Positions 1 to 11,163 of a DNA stretch of 64,000 nucleotides are shown piece by piece. Made by a program: the position numbers and the translations under genes. Position 1 is the first letter of the stretch, and the number at the start of each line of letters is the position of its first letter. This DNA is from Pardosa pseudoannulata. Lineage: Eukaryota; Arthropoda; Arachnida; Araneae; Lycosidae. The stretch covers positions 19,954,075 to 20,018,074 of the forward strand of contig CM063506.1 in assembly GCA_032207245.1 (NCBI GenBank). The letters are read 5' to 3'. The notes beneath the pieces are model-generated. The model saw only the letters and a list, made by a program, of their open reading frames with translations, had not been told where the DNA came from and ran no database searches.

Positions 1-1735
1 CTGCTATTTTCCTAACTGCAAATCAACAATGCAAATGATGCTCTTACGAAACTTTTTCTTTCCCGGCCTCGTGATCTTACAGTTATTATGTAGCCTCCAC
101 ACTATGGCCAATTGTTCACCTCTTCCTGATGGTGGCCTTGAACGATGGTTCAAGGGTTGCATCCACACGCTGGGCCTCTAAATGAGCCGAGTACGTGGAA
201 TCTATTTTTTAATATAGAACATATAAAGACAAAAAAAAAATTTTTTTTTTTGCTTAAAAATCTTTGAAACTGGTAAAGAAAATAAAAGGGAATAAAGACA
301 TGCAACGCTTAACAGTTAAAAATAATTTCGTAAATATATATAAGTCAAAGTATATCTTTGTGACCTTTGTAGCATTCTATATCATTTTTTCGTGTTTACC
401 GCAAGTCGACTGCTTTTGAGTATACCACCATAATAAATTTGTTGTTTTATCTGGGTACGTATGGGGGGGGGACATGAGCCATCTTCCATTAATTACGGAG
501 TTTTCCATTTTTAGCATTCCATTACCCTCTATTTAGAAAGTTTGAAATCTACAGCAATCTATTTTGTTTTTAATGCAATATCTAGTATGTTTAATCAGAA
601 TTAGACTTCTAGTATATCGAGTGGAAAAAATATTCCACAAATTTAGAAAATGTACCTAAATGCAGGGATCAGCGCAAAACACCTTTTACTTTATTAAACA
701 CAGTTTTTACCTTGGTCATTTTTATTTGCTGTTTTTTACTTTTAGTCACTTTTCGCTTTTTTTAAGCATGTAAAAGGCTTTTTAGTGTTAAACAGTAACA
801 TATTCCGGAGAAGGCTCGATGATTTCGTATCAAATTTCCTTTCAAAATTTTTTGAAATACCTACTGAAAGTTAGGTCTAGATTTTTGTGTAACATCTTGA
901 AAACACAAGCAATGAAACAACCTGCTTTTAAGGAGAGATAGTACTTTGGCTTTAAAATTATACAATTTTTTAGAGATTCTTTTCTCACAATAGGAATGTT
1001 TTGGATCTAGGCATCATGTGTTGAAGTTCAAAGAAGCTTAATGATTTAAGCTGAGACTGGGGGAGAGAAAAACGGTTTTTTCCTTTAATGGAAGGTACCT
1101 CCACGTACTAGCAACATACCTCTGACTAAATGGTGTTTATTTTGTTGCTGTTTTATTTTTATCCTTCTTGCAGAATCAAGTATAGGAAACTTCTCGTCAG
1201 ATATTCAAAATCGCTGGAGCTTCTATGAACATTTGCTGTAAAAAGTTTGACGTTAGGAATTTTTTTATTTTACCTAAGCATTTGTCTTTCGCCTTCGGCA
1301 GACACATAGGGTTTATTCGATCGTAATTTTTACTTTCAAATTTTTATTTAATGCATTTTCAATAGCAACTTTTTTATATTTGTAAAATATGTAATTTTTA
1401 CACGCATAAAAATATTGAAATAATATATTTTTAGTCACTGACTTTTAGTATTTTGGGGGTAAATAAAACAAATGCCTGAAGAAACATACATATAAATTTA
1501 AAAAATTAAGTCTCCTCTGGTAGATTGCCTTATATTCAACACTACTTTCAAAGCAAATTGTGCGTATTGGCGTATATACCTAGCGATTCATGAAAATATT
1601 CACAAGATTTCTGCCGCTGCTCGGCAATACGTAATCAACAAAGTAAAAAGGACTAAAGCATTTTCATCCGCGTTTCCCTACAATTAATACAATTTGTTTC
1701 ACGTGTCTTAAATTTTCCTTCCGCGTGACCTTCGC

Positions 1736-1905
1736 GGAACGATGGCCGAATGGTAGAACGTTGTTTTACTGGAGTTCGCAGGTGCGAATTCTGCTGCTGA
1801 CATAGATGTTCGTATCCTTTCGGAATCTTTTAAGTAGTTAGTTTCATTAACCCTCTTGAGCAAAACAGTAGACCTTAGCGCTCCAAATCAAACCCGTGTG
1901 ACCAC
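1736..1905 (+). repeat. SINE family 1, diverged copy
   Basis: It begins with GATGGCCGAATGG (tRNA A-box region), carries a B-box-like GTGCGAATTCTG, and ends in the family tail that includes AGCGCTCCAAATCAAACC. Compared with other copies in the window it has many changes, so it is old. Confidence 0.75.
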
Positions 1906-2714
1906 CCAGGAAGGTACTGGAGTTTCAACTTGAGTGTTCAAAAATTTTAAATTAAATTAATAATTCGTTCATATTGACCCTGGAATTCTAAATTGCAAAA
2001 AATTTTTAAAAACTGCTTGAGGGGATCATTCGCTTTTATTCACAGCAAGTAAAATATAAGAAACTGTTTTTTAAGAAATCGCTTTTATTTAGCATGCAAT
2101 AAAAAATGCACTAAGAAGTAAAAATTTCGTTTGAGTTTTTTGTTACTCCGCTTGCAACTAGATGGCGATACTGGTTTAAAATCTCAGCAATTGATATTCC
2201 AATTATGTTAAACGTTGCTTTTGCATTTATCAATCTGATTTTTTTCCTCCAATCTAATATTTTATAATTTTATTGACACTGGAATTGAACCAATGTGTAA
2301 AATTTCAGATCTCTAGGTAGCTAGGAAGGTATTTAAAAATTGATTTCAAAATACCAACTGACACATGAATGAATGAAGTAAAAGTGATTAAAAGTAATGC
2401 TTATTTTCAAATTTAAGCAGTTTTGGTTTCAAGCACTACAGTTCACATTTTGAAAGATGAGGTTAATTATGCCTGAACCTACAACCAAAGTCAGTTCGAT
2501 TGCCTACAAAAATTTGCACTTTGGATTCAAATCTACAGTTTCCACTGTTAAAGGGCAGCTCTGAATTATAGGCACCCATCATTTGGTTCAGTTTAAATAC
2601 GAGAATAGACATATTGTTAAAGCTTAATAACGAATATAATTATACAATCCTTTATAGCTGAGGAATATTTTTAAAAAATACATTATTATGAATCTTATTG
2701 AGTATTTCGTTGTT

Positions 2715-2768
2715 TGCATGGATGTTTGTAACTATTCGAAATCGGCTTTAAGAAATAGATCCTATGTA
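2715..2768 (+). repeat. SINE family 1 fragment
   Basis: It matches the middle of the SINE (GCATGGATGTTTGTAACTAT, then CGAAATCGGCTTTAAG). Both ends are missing or too diverged. It lies about 65 bp before the 30-bp cytochrome b5 exon. Confidence 0.5.
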
Positions 2769-2834
2769 TCTTTTAAGTATGTAACAGAGTGCAATTAATG
2801 TGTAAACTTAAATAATTTTGTTTTACTTTTTTAG

Positions 2835-2864
2835 GAGGATCGAAAGAAAATTACAGAAACTCAA
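2835..2864 (+). CDS. CYB5: Cytochrome b5 exon (linker, 10 codons)
   Basis: A 30-bp micro-exon in phase 0 at both ends, between a T-rich acceptor ending TTTTTTAG and a GTAAGT donor. It encodes EDRKKITETQ, the start of the linker after the heme domain. Confidence 0.8.
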
Positions 2865-5800
2865 GTAAGTAATTATATGTTTTTGCTTAGCTCAGAGATT
2901 TAAAACTATAACATACCATTTCTTGTAATGTTGCTATTTTTTTTTCCATTGTAGGAAAAGAATCATTGGCCTGTTGCATCTACTGATGAAGGGTAAGTGC
3001 TAAGATTAATACATAAATTTTAAAGGAAGACAAAGACTATTGTCATGACTGAGAAAATGTTTTGTACTTGACATAGTATAATACTGATGTGATATTCAAA
3101 TTGTATTACTTTTGAAATCTATTTGGATAATCTGTTAAAATAAGACAATCTTGTTTTTCACATTATTTTATTTCTAATGCCCGTCTGAGATCTGTTCTAG
3201 TAAAAATAGATAGGCTAAATTATAATTAAATTTTTTTACCATATATGGCATCACTATGCACTATTTTTCTAGTATGTGATTCTTTTTCATTTTCTGTTAA
3301 GAATTCTTTGTTATAAAGCAATTGTTGGGTGTAGAGAAGCTAATATATCTATTTTTATGTTAAATATGAAAATAGTTAAGCATAAATTAATTTTTATTAA
3401 GTGTTTTGGTTATGCTAAGTAATTTGATTTTAATATTTTGAAATTTAAAATAAACATGTAGCCAAATAGTTTAACACTTTGTTTGTATAATATTTAAGAA
3501 CTTTAACTCCACCTTCCACTTCCAAGCCATCCTCACAACCAAAATTGTTTAAAAAAAAAAAAACTAACAGGGGGGGGGGGGGAACTTGTGCTATAAGGTT
3601 ATTAAAAATTTAATTTGATTTCTGATTGTTTGGCTGTTTACTGAACTCTTATAAATCAATTTTAAAAATATAGTTTTTTTTTATCTAATAGATCTTTAAA
3701 GTTAAACAGAAGATTAAATAAATGGTTGTTATCATTCAACCTTTTTTCCAAGGTTTAGCTTTCGTGAAATATTGTTTACCTCTACCTTGTATATTTATTT
3801 TCTTTAACTATCACAAATACTGAAAAAAAATTATCTTTTATGAATTTCTACATGTTTCTTTATTGTAGATATGTGATTATGTAATTTGTACAGATTTTTT
3901 TCACCCTTAAATTTTAAAATGAGACATTTATCGGATACAGACATATATGGCTGATACTGGGCTGTTAGCCTGCTGTGTACTTGACCACTCTTTATCAATC
4001 AAAAAGGACTCCTAGTAAATTGATAACCTAATATGTAGAAGCCTATTACAGGATTGTAGCTAAGAAAAAAAATTATTATATTCTTTTATTTTTAAATTTC
4101 AGGAAGTGTTTGAACCCTTTGAACTTCCTTTTAGTTTAACACGATGTGTGTATGGCTGTTCTGTATAGTTAATTAGATGTTTAAAAAGAACCATTTATAT
4201 ATACATATATATTTTTCTTGTACAAATGTGTATGCTATGAACTAGAAGTAACCAAATGCCTCCAAAGTTATAACTGTGCTCATTTTGCTTTCTTTTTTTA
4301 TATTTATCATGAGTATCTTATATTTGTAAATTGCCATACAGATCCTATTTAATTCCTAATAATCCAAAATGTCTAAACCTTTCTTGGATCACTGATGTTC
4401 TTAAGTAGTTTTTTACATTTTGTAGAACTCTTTTCATCCGATTCTGTTAATGTTGGAAAAAATTATTTAGAAATCATCACATAGTTATCTTCTGTAATGT
4501 ATGTCAATTGTTGAATTTACAATTTGATTATTAAAAAAAAAAAAAAATCAAGAGCACCAGATGTATTTAATTTCAGCATTTACTTTATTAGTTTGAAGGG
4601 ATTTATTAAAATCAAAACAATATTTTTAAAATTATCTCTTCAATCATTTCTTTAGTTCTGCAGAGAAACTAAAATTATTGCATTCATTTACATTTTCAAA
4701 CCTTTCCTAGGTCAAATTCAAAGTTGTATAAATAAACTTTCGATAAAATTAATCTAAGTATATCTTTTGTACAAATTTCTGCAGCCAAACTGTTATATAC
4801 CTAATATATATAAATAAATGCTTTTTCAGATATGGGTGATCTATAAAATTTAACAAGCTCATTCTAAACAGGAAGAAATTTAATGACAGAATAGGAGCAC
4901 TGCAACCTTTTACTGATAACTTCCCCCCTCCTGTATCTGTACTGTTTCATTTAACAACTGGGTAAAATACCTTGAAGGAGGCAACCTAGTCTAAAAAACA
5001 CTGAATTATATATTTTATCACTGGCATTGTTTATTAAGTACCATAAATGCTGCATGCATAATTAATTGCTACAAGTGTATAAGTCTAATGTGCTGAGAGG
5101 CTACTACTTTTTATCTTGCATTATATTACTCTAGCATTTTTCTTGTTGCTTGTAAGTTCGTTTCATTGCTGGGTGCTACAAAGTTAGTTTATTAATATGT
5201 TTGCATCATAAATATTTCATTCTTTTTGTCTGGAGAGATTCTTTATGTCATCTATAAAGTACATACTCTAAACAGGGTTCCCACGGTCCTTAAAAGTTCT
5301 TAAGAACTCCTTAATTTTGCTTTCATTTTTAAAGGCCCTTAAAACTACTTAAATTTTGTCAAAGGTGCTTAAAATCTCCTTAATTTTTAAATTTGAATGT
5401 GATCGATTTCTCCATCGACACAATCTGCTGTCATCATATGATTTCCTATCATTTTTTGCCGTACTCTCCAAACTTTCTGGTTTTGTAAGTTCGGAGTTAA
5501 ACTTGCTCAAAACTGGTTCTAAGAATGCCAATACAGGTGATAAGTACTGGTCAAAGAATATAATATTTTTTAAAGTTTATAACATTTTCTTACATTTTCA
5601 AGCCAAAAGTACAGTATTAATAATAAAGAAAATCCTCAAATACATAGATGTTTTCAGTGTATTACTGTAGAAATTCGAAATTTCTTTCCTTGATATCCTT
5701 AAAAAATTATGAAAATACTTTTAGTTTATTAGTATTTTTTATGGTCACAAACTAAAAAATTTTTTTGACAAATAATCTTTCGCATACTGAAAAAGTTTAT

Positions 5801-6854
5801 GAAGTCAGCTGCCCTTTCCTAATAGCTAACAGTCATGCTGATTTTAATTAAACAAATCATGGAGGGTGAGTGGTTTGTAGATATTTCAGTTACTTATGGA
5901 AGTTTAATTTTTATTACATTAAATATAATAGAAAAGTCTAAAACTTTCTTCTTTCCCAGGCAACGTTGGGTATAATCAGCTGGTATATACATACACGCAT
6001 ATGTATATATCTGAGTCCTTTTTAAACCCTCAGAAAGTACTGTTTATAATGTATTTTATTCACAATTTATTTTTAATTGAACACTCATAAAACTTAAAAT
6101 GTACATTTTTCAAAATTAGTTTTTGGTCAAAAAGGTTTATCTTATATTAATTTTTCAGCATTTTTAAAAACTTAATTCTGAAATATTGTAGGACTTTTAT
6201 TGAACATGCCTTGTCTGGTTTATAATTATTAAAATATGTTCCTTAGGAAATAGTTTATGTCGTTATGCTGTGCATTTCAAGTAGGTCCTTATAATAGTTA
6301 CTTTGGTCATTAGAAAGTCCTCAAAAAGTCCTTAATTTTGTTCTGGAAAAAGAGTGGGAACACTGCTAAAGTAAAAATTGTTTATCCTTCTTCCTTCTGC
6401 TATTTTATATGCTGATAATCTCTTCCACTGCTGAAAGACACGTCTTCATTTGGCATTGCATTGTTAATAGGCTTAACATACCACACTCTGATACCCAATT
6501 AAGTCTAACAAAGATGTCTTTTTATTTTAATGATACACCTTTTATGTACATGCTTAAAGTTTTCTTTCGTTTTTATTCCAATGCATGTAGATGTATTTTT
6601 ATGCTTCAAAAAGTATATTTTTTTCCTCTTTTACCTATAAATTCATGGTTGTTCTATTTTAATTAGTAAATATTGGAATGGAAAATAAAGAACACAACTT
6701 TTAATTTTATGAACTAAAGTATTAAACATTTAAACATTTCTTTATAGTTTTTTCTTTTTCCTTTTACAGATCATGGAGAAATTGGTTGATTCCTATTATT
6801 GTTGCAGTCTTAGCTTCACTATTATATCGCTTCTACCTCAATTACAACCTTTAG
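2835..6854 (+). CDS. CYB5: Cytochrome b5, C-terminal exons (partial gene)
   Basis: Cytochrome b5 is a small heme protein held in the ER or outer mitochondrial membrane by a C-terminal tail; it passes electrons to desaturases, P450s and other reductase partners. Three exons are visible: 2835-2864, 2955-2992 and 6770-6854, each bounded by AG/GT. Spliced, they read EDRKKITETQ, then EKNHWPVASTDEG, then a hydrophobic tail starting SWRNWLIPIIVAVLASLLYR and ending in TAG. The W-x-NW-x-IP start of the tail and the YR-x-Y end match the tail anchor of animal cytochrome b5, as does the polar linker before it. The heme domain with its HPGG motif is not in the window, so the 5' exons lie to the left. The last intron is 3.8 kb and carries a transposon at 5273-6365. 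Identity is quite sure from the tail; which paralogue (ER or mitochondrial) cannot be told. Confidence 0.85.
2955..2992 (+). CDS. CYB5: Cytochrome b5 exon (linker, 12 codons plus 2 nt)
   Basis: A 38-bp micro-exon between acceptor TTGTAG and donor GTAAGT. It encodes EKNHWPVASTDE plus the first two bases of a glycine codon completed by the next exon. The intron before it is only 90 bp. Confidence 0.8.
5273..6365. mobile_element. hAT-like non-autonomous element with 5-bp target duplication
   Basis: The left end reads CAGGGTTCCCACGGTCCTTA; the right end, on the other strand, reads CAGTGTTCCCACTCTTTTTC. Both are followed by rows of CTTAAAA/CTTAAT motifs. The flanks are CTAAA on both sides, a 5-bp direct repeat. 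There is no transposase frame inside: the two overlapping frames of 60 and 104 codons show no recognised domain. It lies in the last intron of cytochrome b5. The end sequence and short TSD suggest the hAT group with 5-bp duplications, but without a transposase this is inference. A relative with the same type of ends is at 14507-17984. Confidence 0.7.
6770..6854 (+). CDS. CYB5: Cytochrome b5 last coding exon (membrane anchor)
   Basis: The acceptor is CTTTTACAG. The first base completes the split Gly codon, then 27 codons to TAG at 6852-6854 encode the tail anchor and the short lumenal or intermembrane end YLNYNL. The 3' UTR follows directly. Confidence 0.85.
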
Positions 6855-7062
6855 ATTTTAATGTTACAATATTTCTTTCATATTGATGGACATGTACAGC
6901 TATCAATGAGATATTATTGCATTGTAAATTGTACCTAATTTTTTTTTAATGGCAATGGTGATTTATACATAAAGTTGCTATAGAAGAAGATGCTTTTAAA
7001 GACAACAGGCTTTAAGACATTTCATACTTTCAGTGGCCAATAGTGTTGTTGAATTTAACAAC

Positions 7063-7068
7063 AATAAA
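7063..7068 (+). terminator. Candidate poly(A) signal of cytochrome b5
   Basis: AATAAA about 210 bp after the stop codon. A second AATAAA at 8096-8101 could serve a longer 3' UTR; the AT-rich 6855-8100 stretch contains no other recognisable feature. Confidence 0.45.
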
Positions 7069-8198
7069 AAAAATACTTATTGCTATATTTAATTAAATGT
7101 ATCTAACAATTTTATTTCAGTTTTTTGCTCTTTAAAAATTGTTTCATATATTAATTTAGTTATAATTTTTTTCCTCTGAAAAATTAAAATTGAAACATTG
7201 AATGTCTGATATAAAAGAAATAATTATTTTCAGTCTTGAATTATGTTGTACAGATTTTCCTTCTTCAAACTACCAAAGATTTAAAAATTTTAAGATGTAA
7301 AATTTCTAGCAATTAATCTATTTGTATTTGATAAAAAATATCTGGTAAGTACTGTCCATTACTTACTCGATTGTTTTTTCATATTATTTAATCATTTCAT
7401 ATCCTGTAAGAAATGTTCCTTATGTGTGTGTTCTGTAATAGCAAAATTGCAGCTACTTCTACAATTAATTCAGTTTTGTAATTGTAAAGATGTGTTTATA
7501 CAACTGTGAAGAAAAGGGTACTACTCAATGATAGTTGTTTATTCAAAGTAAAAATAAGTGGATTATGTAAATAAACATATTTTTAATATATTAGTTATTT
7601 AAGAGTTATATCTGTTGTATCTCCACTGTTTTCAATATAGATAATAGATGCTATTTTGTGTATTAATACAAACATATTGCAGTAATCATTATAGGAAAAA
7701 TCAGTTTTAAATCCTGTTATCTTTGATTGTTTAAAAATAATGTGGGAGCAATTTAAAGCTGTTTCAGCGAATTGTATTTTTTATAAAAATTAAATGATTT
7801 CCTAATGTATTCTTGATATTAATAACGTTGTTTTTCATAAGATTTTAGTATTTACACATTAGTTTTAAGTTTTGTGTTACTTTTTGTGACGATTTCTGTA
7901 TCATTAGTGGATAAATAATTTTATATATCTAAAAAGAAAAATCATATATGCATTGTATATATGTATTGTGTAATTCTACACAGTGTATGATATCAATGTT
8001 AATAACATGCACAAGTCAATGTCCTTTTTTTTTATTTTTCTATAACTCTTATATAAAACGCATCTCTGTTAATTGTTTTAAGTTTGTATTTGATTAATAA
8101 ATTTTAAATATTTGAGTTCAATTCTCTATTTGCATAATTCTTCATTTCTAATCTTTTATTATGATCTTTGGATACATAAATTCCACCTCATTTGCCAA

Positions 8199-8385
8199 AC
8201 GATGGCCGAATGGTTAGAGTGCTGACCTTCGGAACCGGAGTTCGTGGATTTGAATCCCACTGTGGCATGGATGTTCATAGCCATCCATGCCACTGTTCGG
8301 AATCGGCTTTAGGCTATAGGTCCCAGTTTCATTAGCCCTCGTGTTGCAAATTAGTATACCGTAGCACTCCAAAGCAAACCAAATC
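8199..8385 (+). repeat. SINE family 1, well-kept copy
   Basis: A tRNA-derived SINE. The A-box region is GGCCGAATGGTTAGAGTGC and the B box is GGATTTGAATCCC. The body (CATGGATGTTCATAGCC, CGGAATCGGCTTTAGG, GGTCCCAGTTTCATTAGCCC) ends in a CCAAAGCAAACC tail. About 17 copies or pieces of this family occur in the window. It lies just after the cytochrome b5 3' end. The head resembles a type-II (Leu/Ser-like) tRNA but folds poorly, so it is not a tRNA gene. Confidence 0.85.
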
Positions 8386-8776
8386 TACCTAATTAATGTT
8401 CCTACATTGGTAAATATGAAATGTAGAAATGATGAGAAATCAAGTAAATTTTAGGGATGCCCTCACTAAAACTCATATTTTCACTCCTTACATTCTCTTT
8501 CTGTGCCAATCTTTATTTTTTATTTTTTCAAATACATCCAAACCTTAAAGTATCACATCATATCTCAAAAGCTATTTAAAACACCACACATGTAAGTGAA
8601 CAAATTTTTCATATAGAGCATATGTTTTCCATTAAAACATCAAATACTTTATCAAGCCAATCAATATTTTCAAAGCAGTAACAAGTGTTAGATATTATAA
8701 AAATTTTTCCTCATTCACTTGTTTTAGCTATATCCTACTTTATTTTTAAAATCATTGCTGCCTCCTCAATAGTGTA

Positions 8777-9365
8777 CATGGGTGATTCTGATTCAAAAAT
8801 TTGCGAGAGTCTGTTCTGAAAATTATAAATAACAAATTTTTTCCACAGAAAAATTTGTTTCTGAAAATTTAAAAAAAAAAGTTTTTTAAAACCATCTTTC
8901 ACTGCAAATAAAAAATATTTAAATGAATTTTGAAGATAATTAGAAAGATTTATGTCTTGTCTCAGTCTTTTTTCTCTTTTGACACGTTCACAAACCTTTT
9001 TTCTACTGAAGAAAAATGTGATTTTCTTTTTTTAAAGCAATATGTTTAAATTTATGTATTCAGATTAAGAAATTGAACTTTTGTTTTCTAGATAACCAAC
9101 ACACACATTGATGTGTGTTTGTATTATTTTATACAGAATGCACTTATATTTGCAACTCTATAATAAGGTGATATATTAGAGCACATTAATACATGGATAT
9201 TTGGTAAATGTTAAATTATAATAAAATTCAGATATCATCCAGCTCTGGTTTTGGCATCCAGAAATTAACCTTATTATAGTTTTTATTTTAAATTAGTAGC
9301 GTATACGTTTTCGGAAAACTTTGTAGGATGTTCAGAAAATATTTTCTCACTTAGAATCACCCATG
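8777..9365. mobile_element. MITE with TA target duplication
   Basis: The left end CATGGGTGATTCTGA and the inverted right end CATGGGTGATTCTAA are flanked by TA on both sides. The 589-bp interior is AT-rich with no coding frame. A truncated relative occurs at 15177-15380. A TA duplication fits the Tc1/mariner superfamily, but there is no direct proof. Confidence 0.65.
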
Positions 9366-10761
9366 TATTACCATTGTGTATACATTATTTCAACTTTATT
9401 TAAAAATCCCTGTGCATTTTCGAATAAAGTTGAGTCCTTTTCACTGTTTTATTATGGTTCTTTCAATCCCAAGAATTATGAAAGATTTAAAATACCAACA
9501 AACAGCTATTTCTCTTAATAATTAAGTTGAAGCATTTTTCATCAGTAACCTCTATTCTTTGTGTTGATGCAACACTATCAGTGGAGTAAAGATTGTAAAT
9601 AAAATTTCCATTAGAAGAATTTGCAAGAAATCAACTATTAACTGATTGTCAGTTGAATTGATACATATAATAATTAGTAGTTGTAACTTGATGTTATTTT
9701 ATTTATTACTTTTAGTTATTGCATGAATGTAAAATCTTTATTTCAATAAACATTTCTAAATTTTGTTATAACATAATTAGATACCCTTCTAAAAAAATAA
9801 ATAAAAATCTATAAATTAAAAGTATATATTCTTAATATTTGAAGTTTTTGCTGTACTTCTAAATAACTCAGGTTACTTATCTTTAATTTAGATATCCCTC
9901 CTTTAAAGAAAAGTTATTTGGAGGCAGTCGTAAGTCTCATTTTAATGTTGCTACACTTTACCTCACAGAGCTATGCTACAAATTCTCTGCATAATTTTCA
10001 TAAATAGCCTGGAGCTTCTAAGTTATACTGAGACAGGCGTCTTGCGATGAAGGTGTCTTAACATTAAATATCAAAATACGCCATACCTGTTATAAGTTTT
10101 TAAATTGTTATTTTCACTATTCCAAGTTAGTATACCTTAAAAAAAAGTAATTGAATAGAGAATTAGACTCAAAACCATCAAAATAGAATGCTAGCAGCAC
10201 AGTCTCAAACATTGGGGATTTGCTTATTAGGGAAAACATACTTGCGCGAAAATTAATTAGATGTGCACTCTTCACCACAGAACGTCAAGAGCTGCCTGAT
10301 ATGTATAAAAAGTACATAACAAAGGGTAAGGAATGTTTGACTTAAAAATATAGAAATAAATCTCGTGAAACTGGAACATTAGTCCTGAATAGACCATGAA
10401 GATCTATAAAAAGAGAGATGGGGGATCGTGATAATTTAATATATCTCTTTGCTTGAGGCATTTCGTGGTGGTTAGTGAAATCGGATTAGTGTTATACGCG
10501 ACAGAGCTAATCTGGCCGATCAGGCAGGGAAGTACACCAATGACAAAGCGAAACGATCTCCCTTCTCAACTTGCTTCTTTTTGGAACGATCCTTGTATTT
10601 CAATAAAAAGAAAACTGACGAACTCTGTGAAATAAACCTGAATGCTGAAGCTGCATGGAACAAAGTATCATCCTTAAAAGGAAAGGGAGAATACAAAATG
10701 ATTTAATGAAGCAAAAATATTTCTAAAAGCATAATGTAAATCATGTCTTCACTCTATATCC

Positions 10762-10826
10762 ACCACCGGGAGAAATCTGGAAGGCCTCACTGCCATATGG
10801 CCCGGTTTGGCGCTTGATTGAATGTC
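10762..10826 (+). repeat. Tail of SINE family 3
   Basis: CACTGCCATATGGCCCGGTT and the following TGGCGCTTGATTGA match the segment at 29110-29178, including the CCACC...GGGA...CTGGA.GGCCTCAC part before it. Here the tRNA-like head is absent. Confidence 0.6.
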
Positions 10827-10899
10827 TTCACTCTGTGTTGATAAAATATGGCGCATATTTTGTTTAGAGCGTTACAGTTTATTATTCATTTATATATAA

Positions 10900-11057
10900 T
10901 AGGGGCGTAGCGAGGAGGGAATCTGGAGGTTATAAACCCCTCCATAAGTACTGCTGTATTTAATCTATGGAATGATTGTTATATTGTTTCTGAGCTATGA
11001 ATTGTAGAGGGAGAACTCCCTTCGCCCCCCAAAATAAGATTTCTTGCTACGCTTCTG
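10900..11057. repeat. Small foldback element
   Basis: AGGGGCGTAGCGAGGAG at the left pairs with the reverse complement of the right end, AGAAGCGTAGCAAGAAAT. It is about 158 bp long and has no frame. A clear target duplication is not visible. Confidence 0.4.
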
Positions 11058-11163
11058 ATACATAACAATACTTCTCTTTCCACTTCCAAACAATCAGAAA
11101 TTAGGGACTTTAGGTATTTCAGGTTTTATCATGATTCATATTCGAGAAAAGAAACACTGTAAA

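Larger units (their letters stand above)
1..2834. other. Non-coding DNA upstream of the visible cytochrome b5 exons
   Basis: No long reading frame and no heme-domain motif in any frame. It is most likely intron of the cytochrome b5 gene. It contains a diverged tRNA-derived SINE (1736-1905), a shorter SINE piece (2715-2768), and an A10/T12 self-complementary run near 231-252. Confidence 0.5.
8102..11163. other. Intergenic, repeat-bearing stretch
   Basis: It contains a good SINE copy (8199-8385), a MITE (8777-9365), a SINE-3 tail (10762-10826) and a small foldback (10900-11057). The rest, including the less AT-rich piece near 10200-10640, shows no gene or repeat that I can recognise. Confidence 0.5.

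Noticed and set aside
1..2834. Heme-domain exons of cytochrome b5
   Set aside because: Looked for HPGG and the following conserved residues in all frames; not present, so they must lie outside the window.
8199..8275. A tRNA gene on the + strand (A and B boxes present)
   Set aside because: The same head occurs in many copies with a common non-tRNA body and tail and short target duplications, and it does not pair into a proper acceptor stem. It is a SINE.
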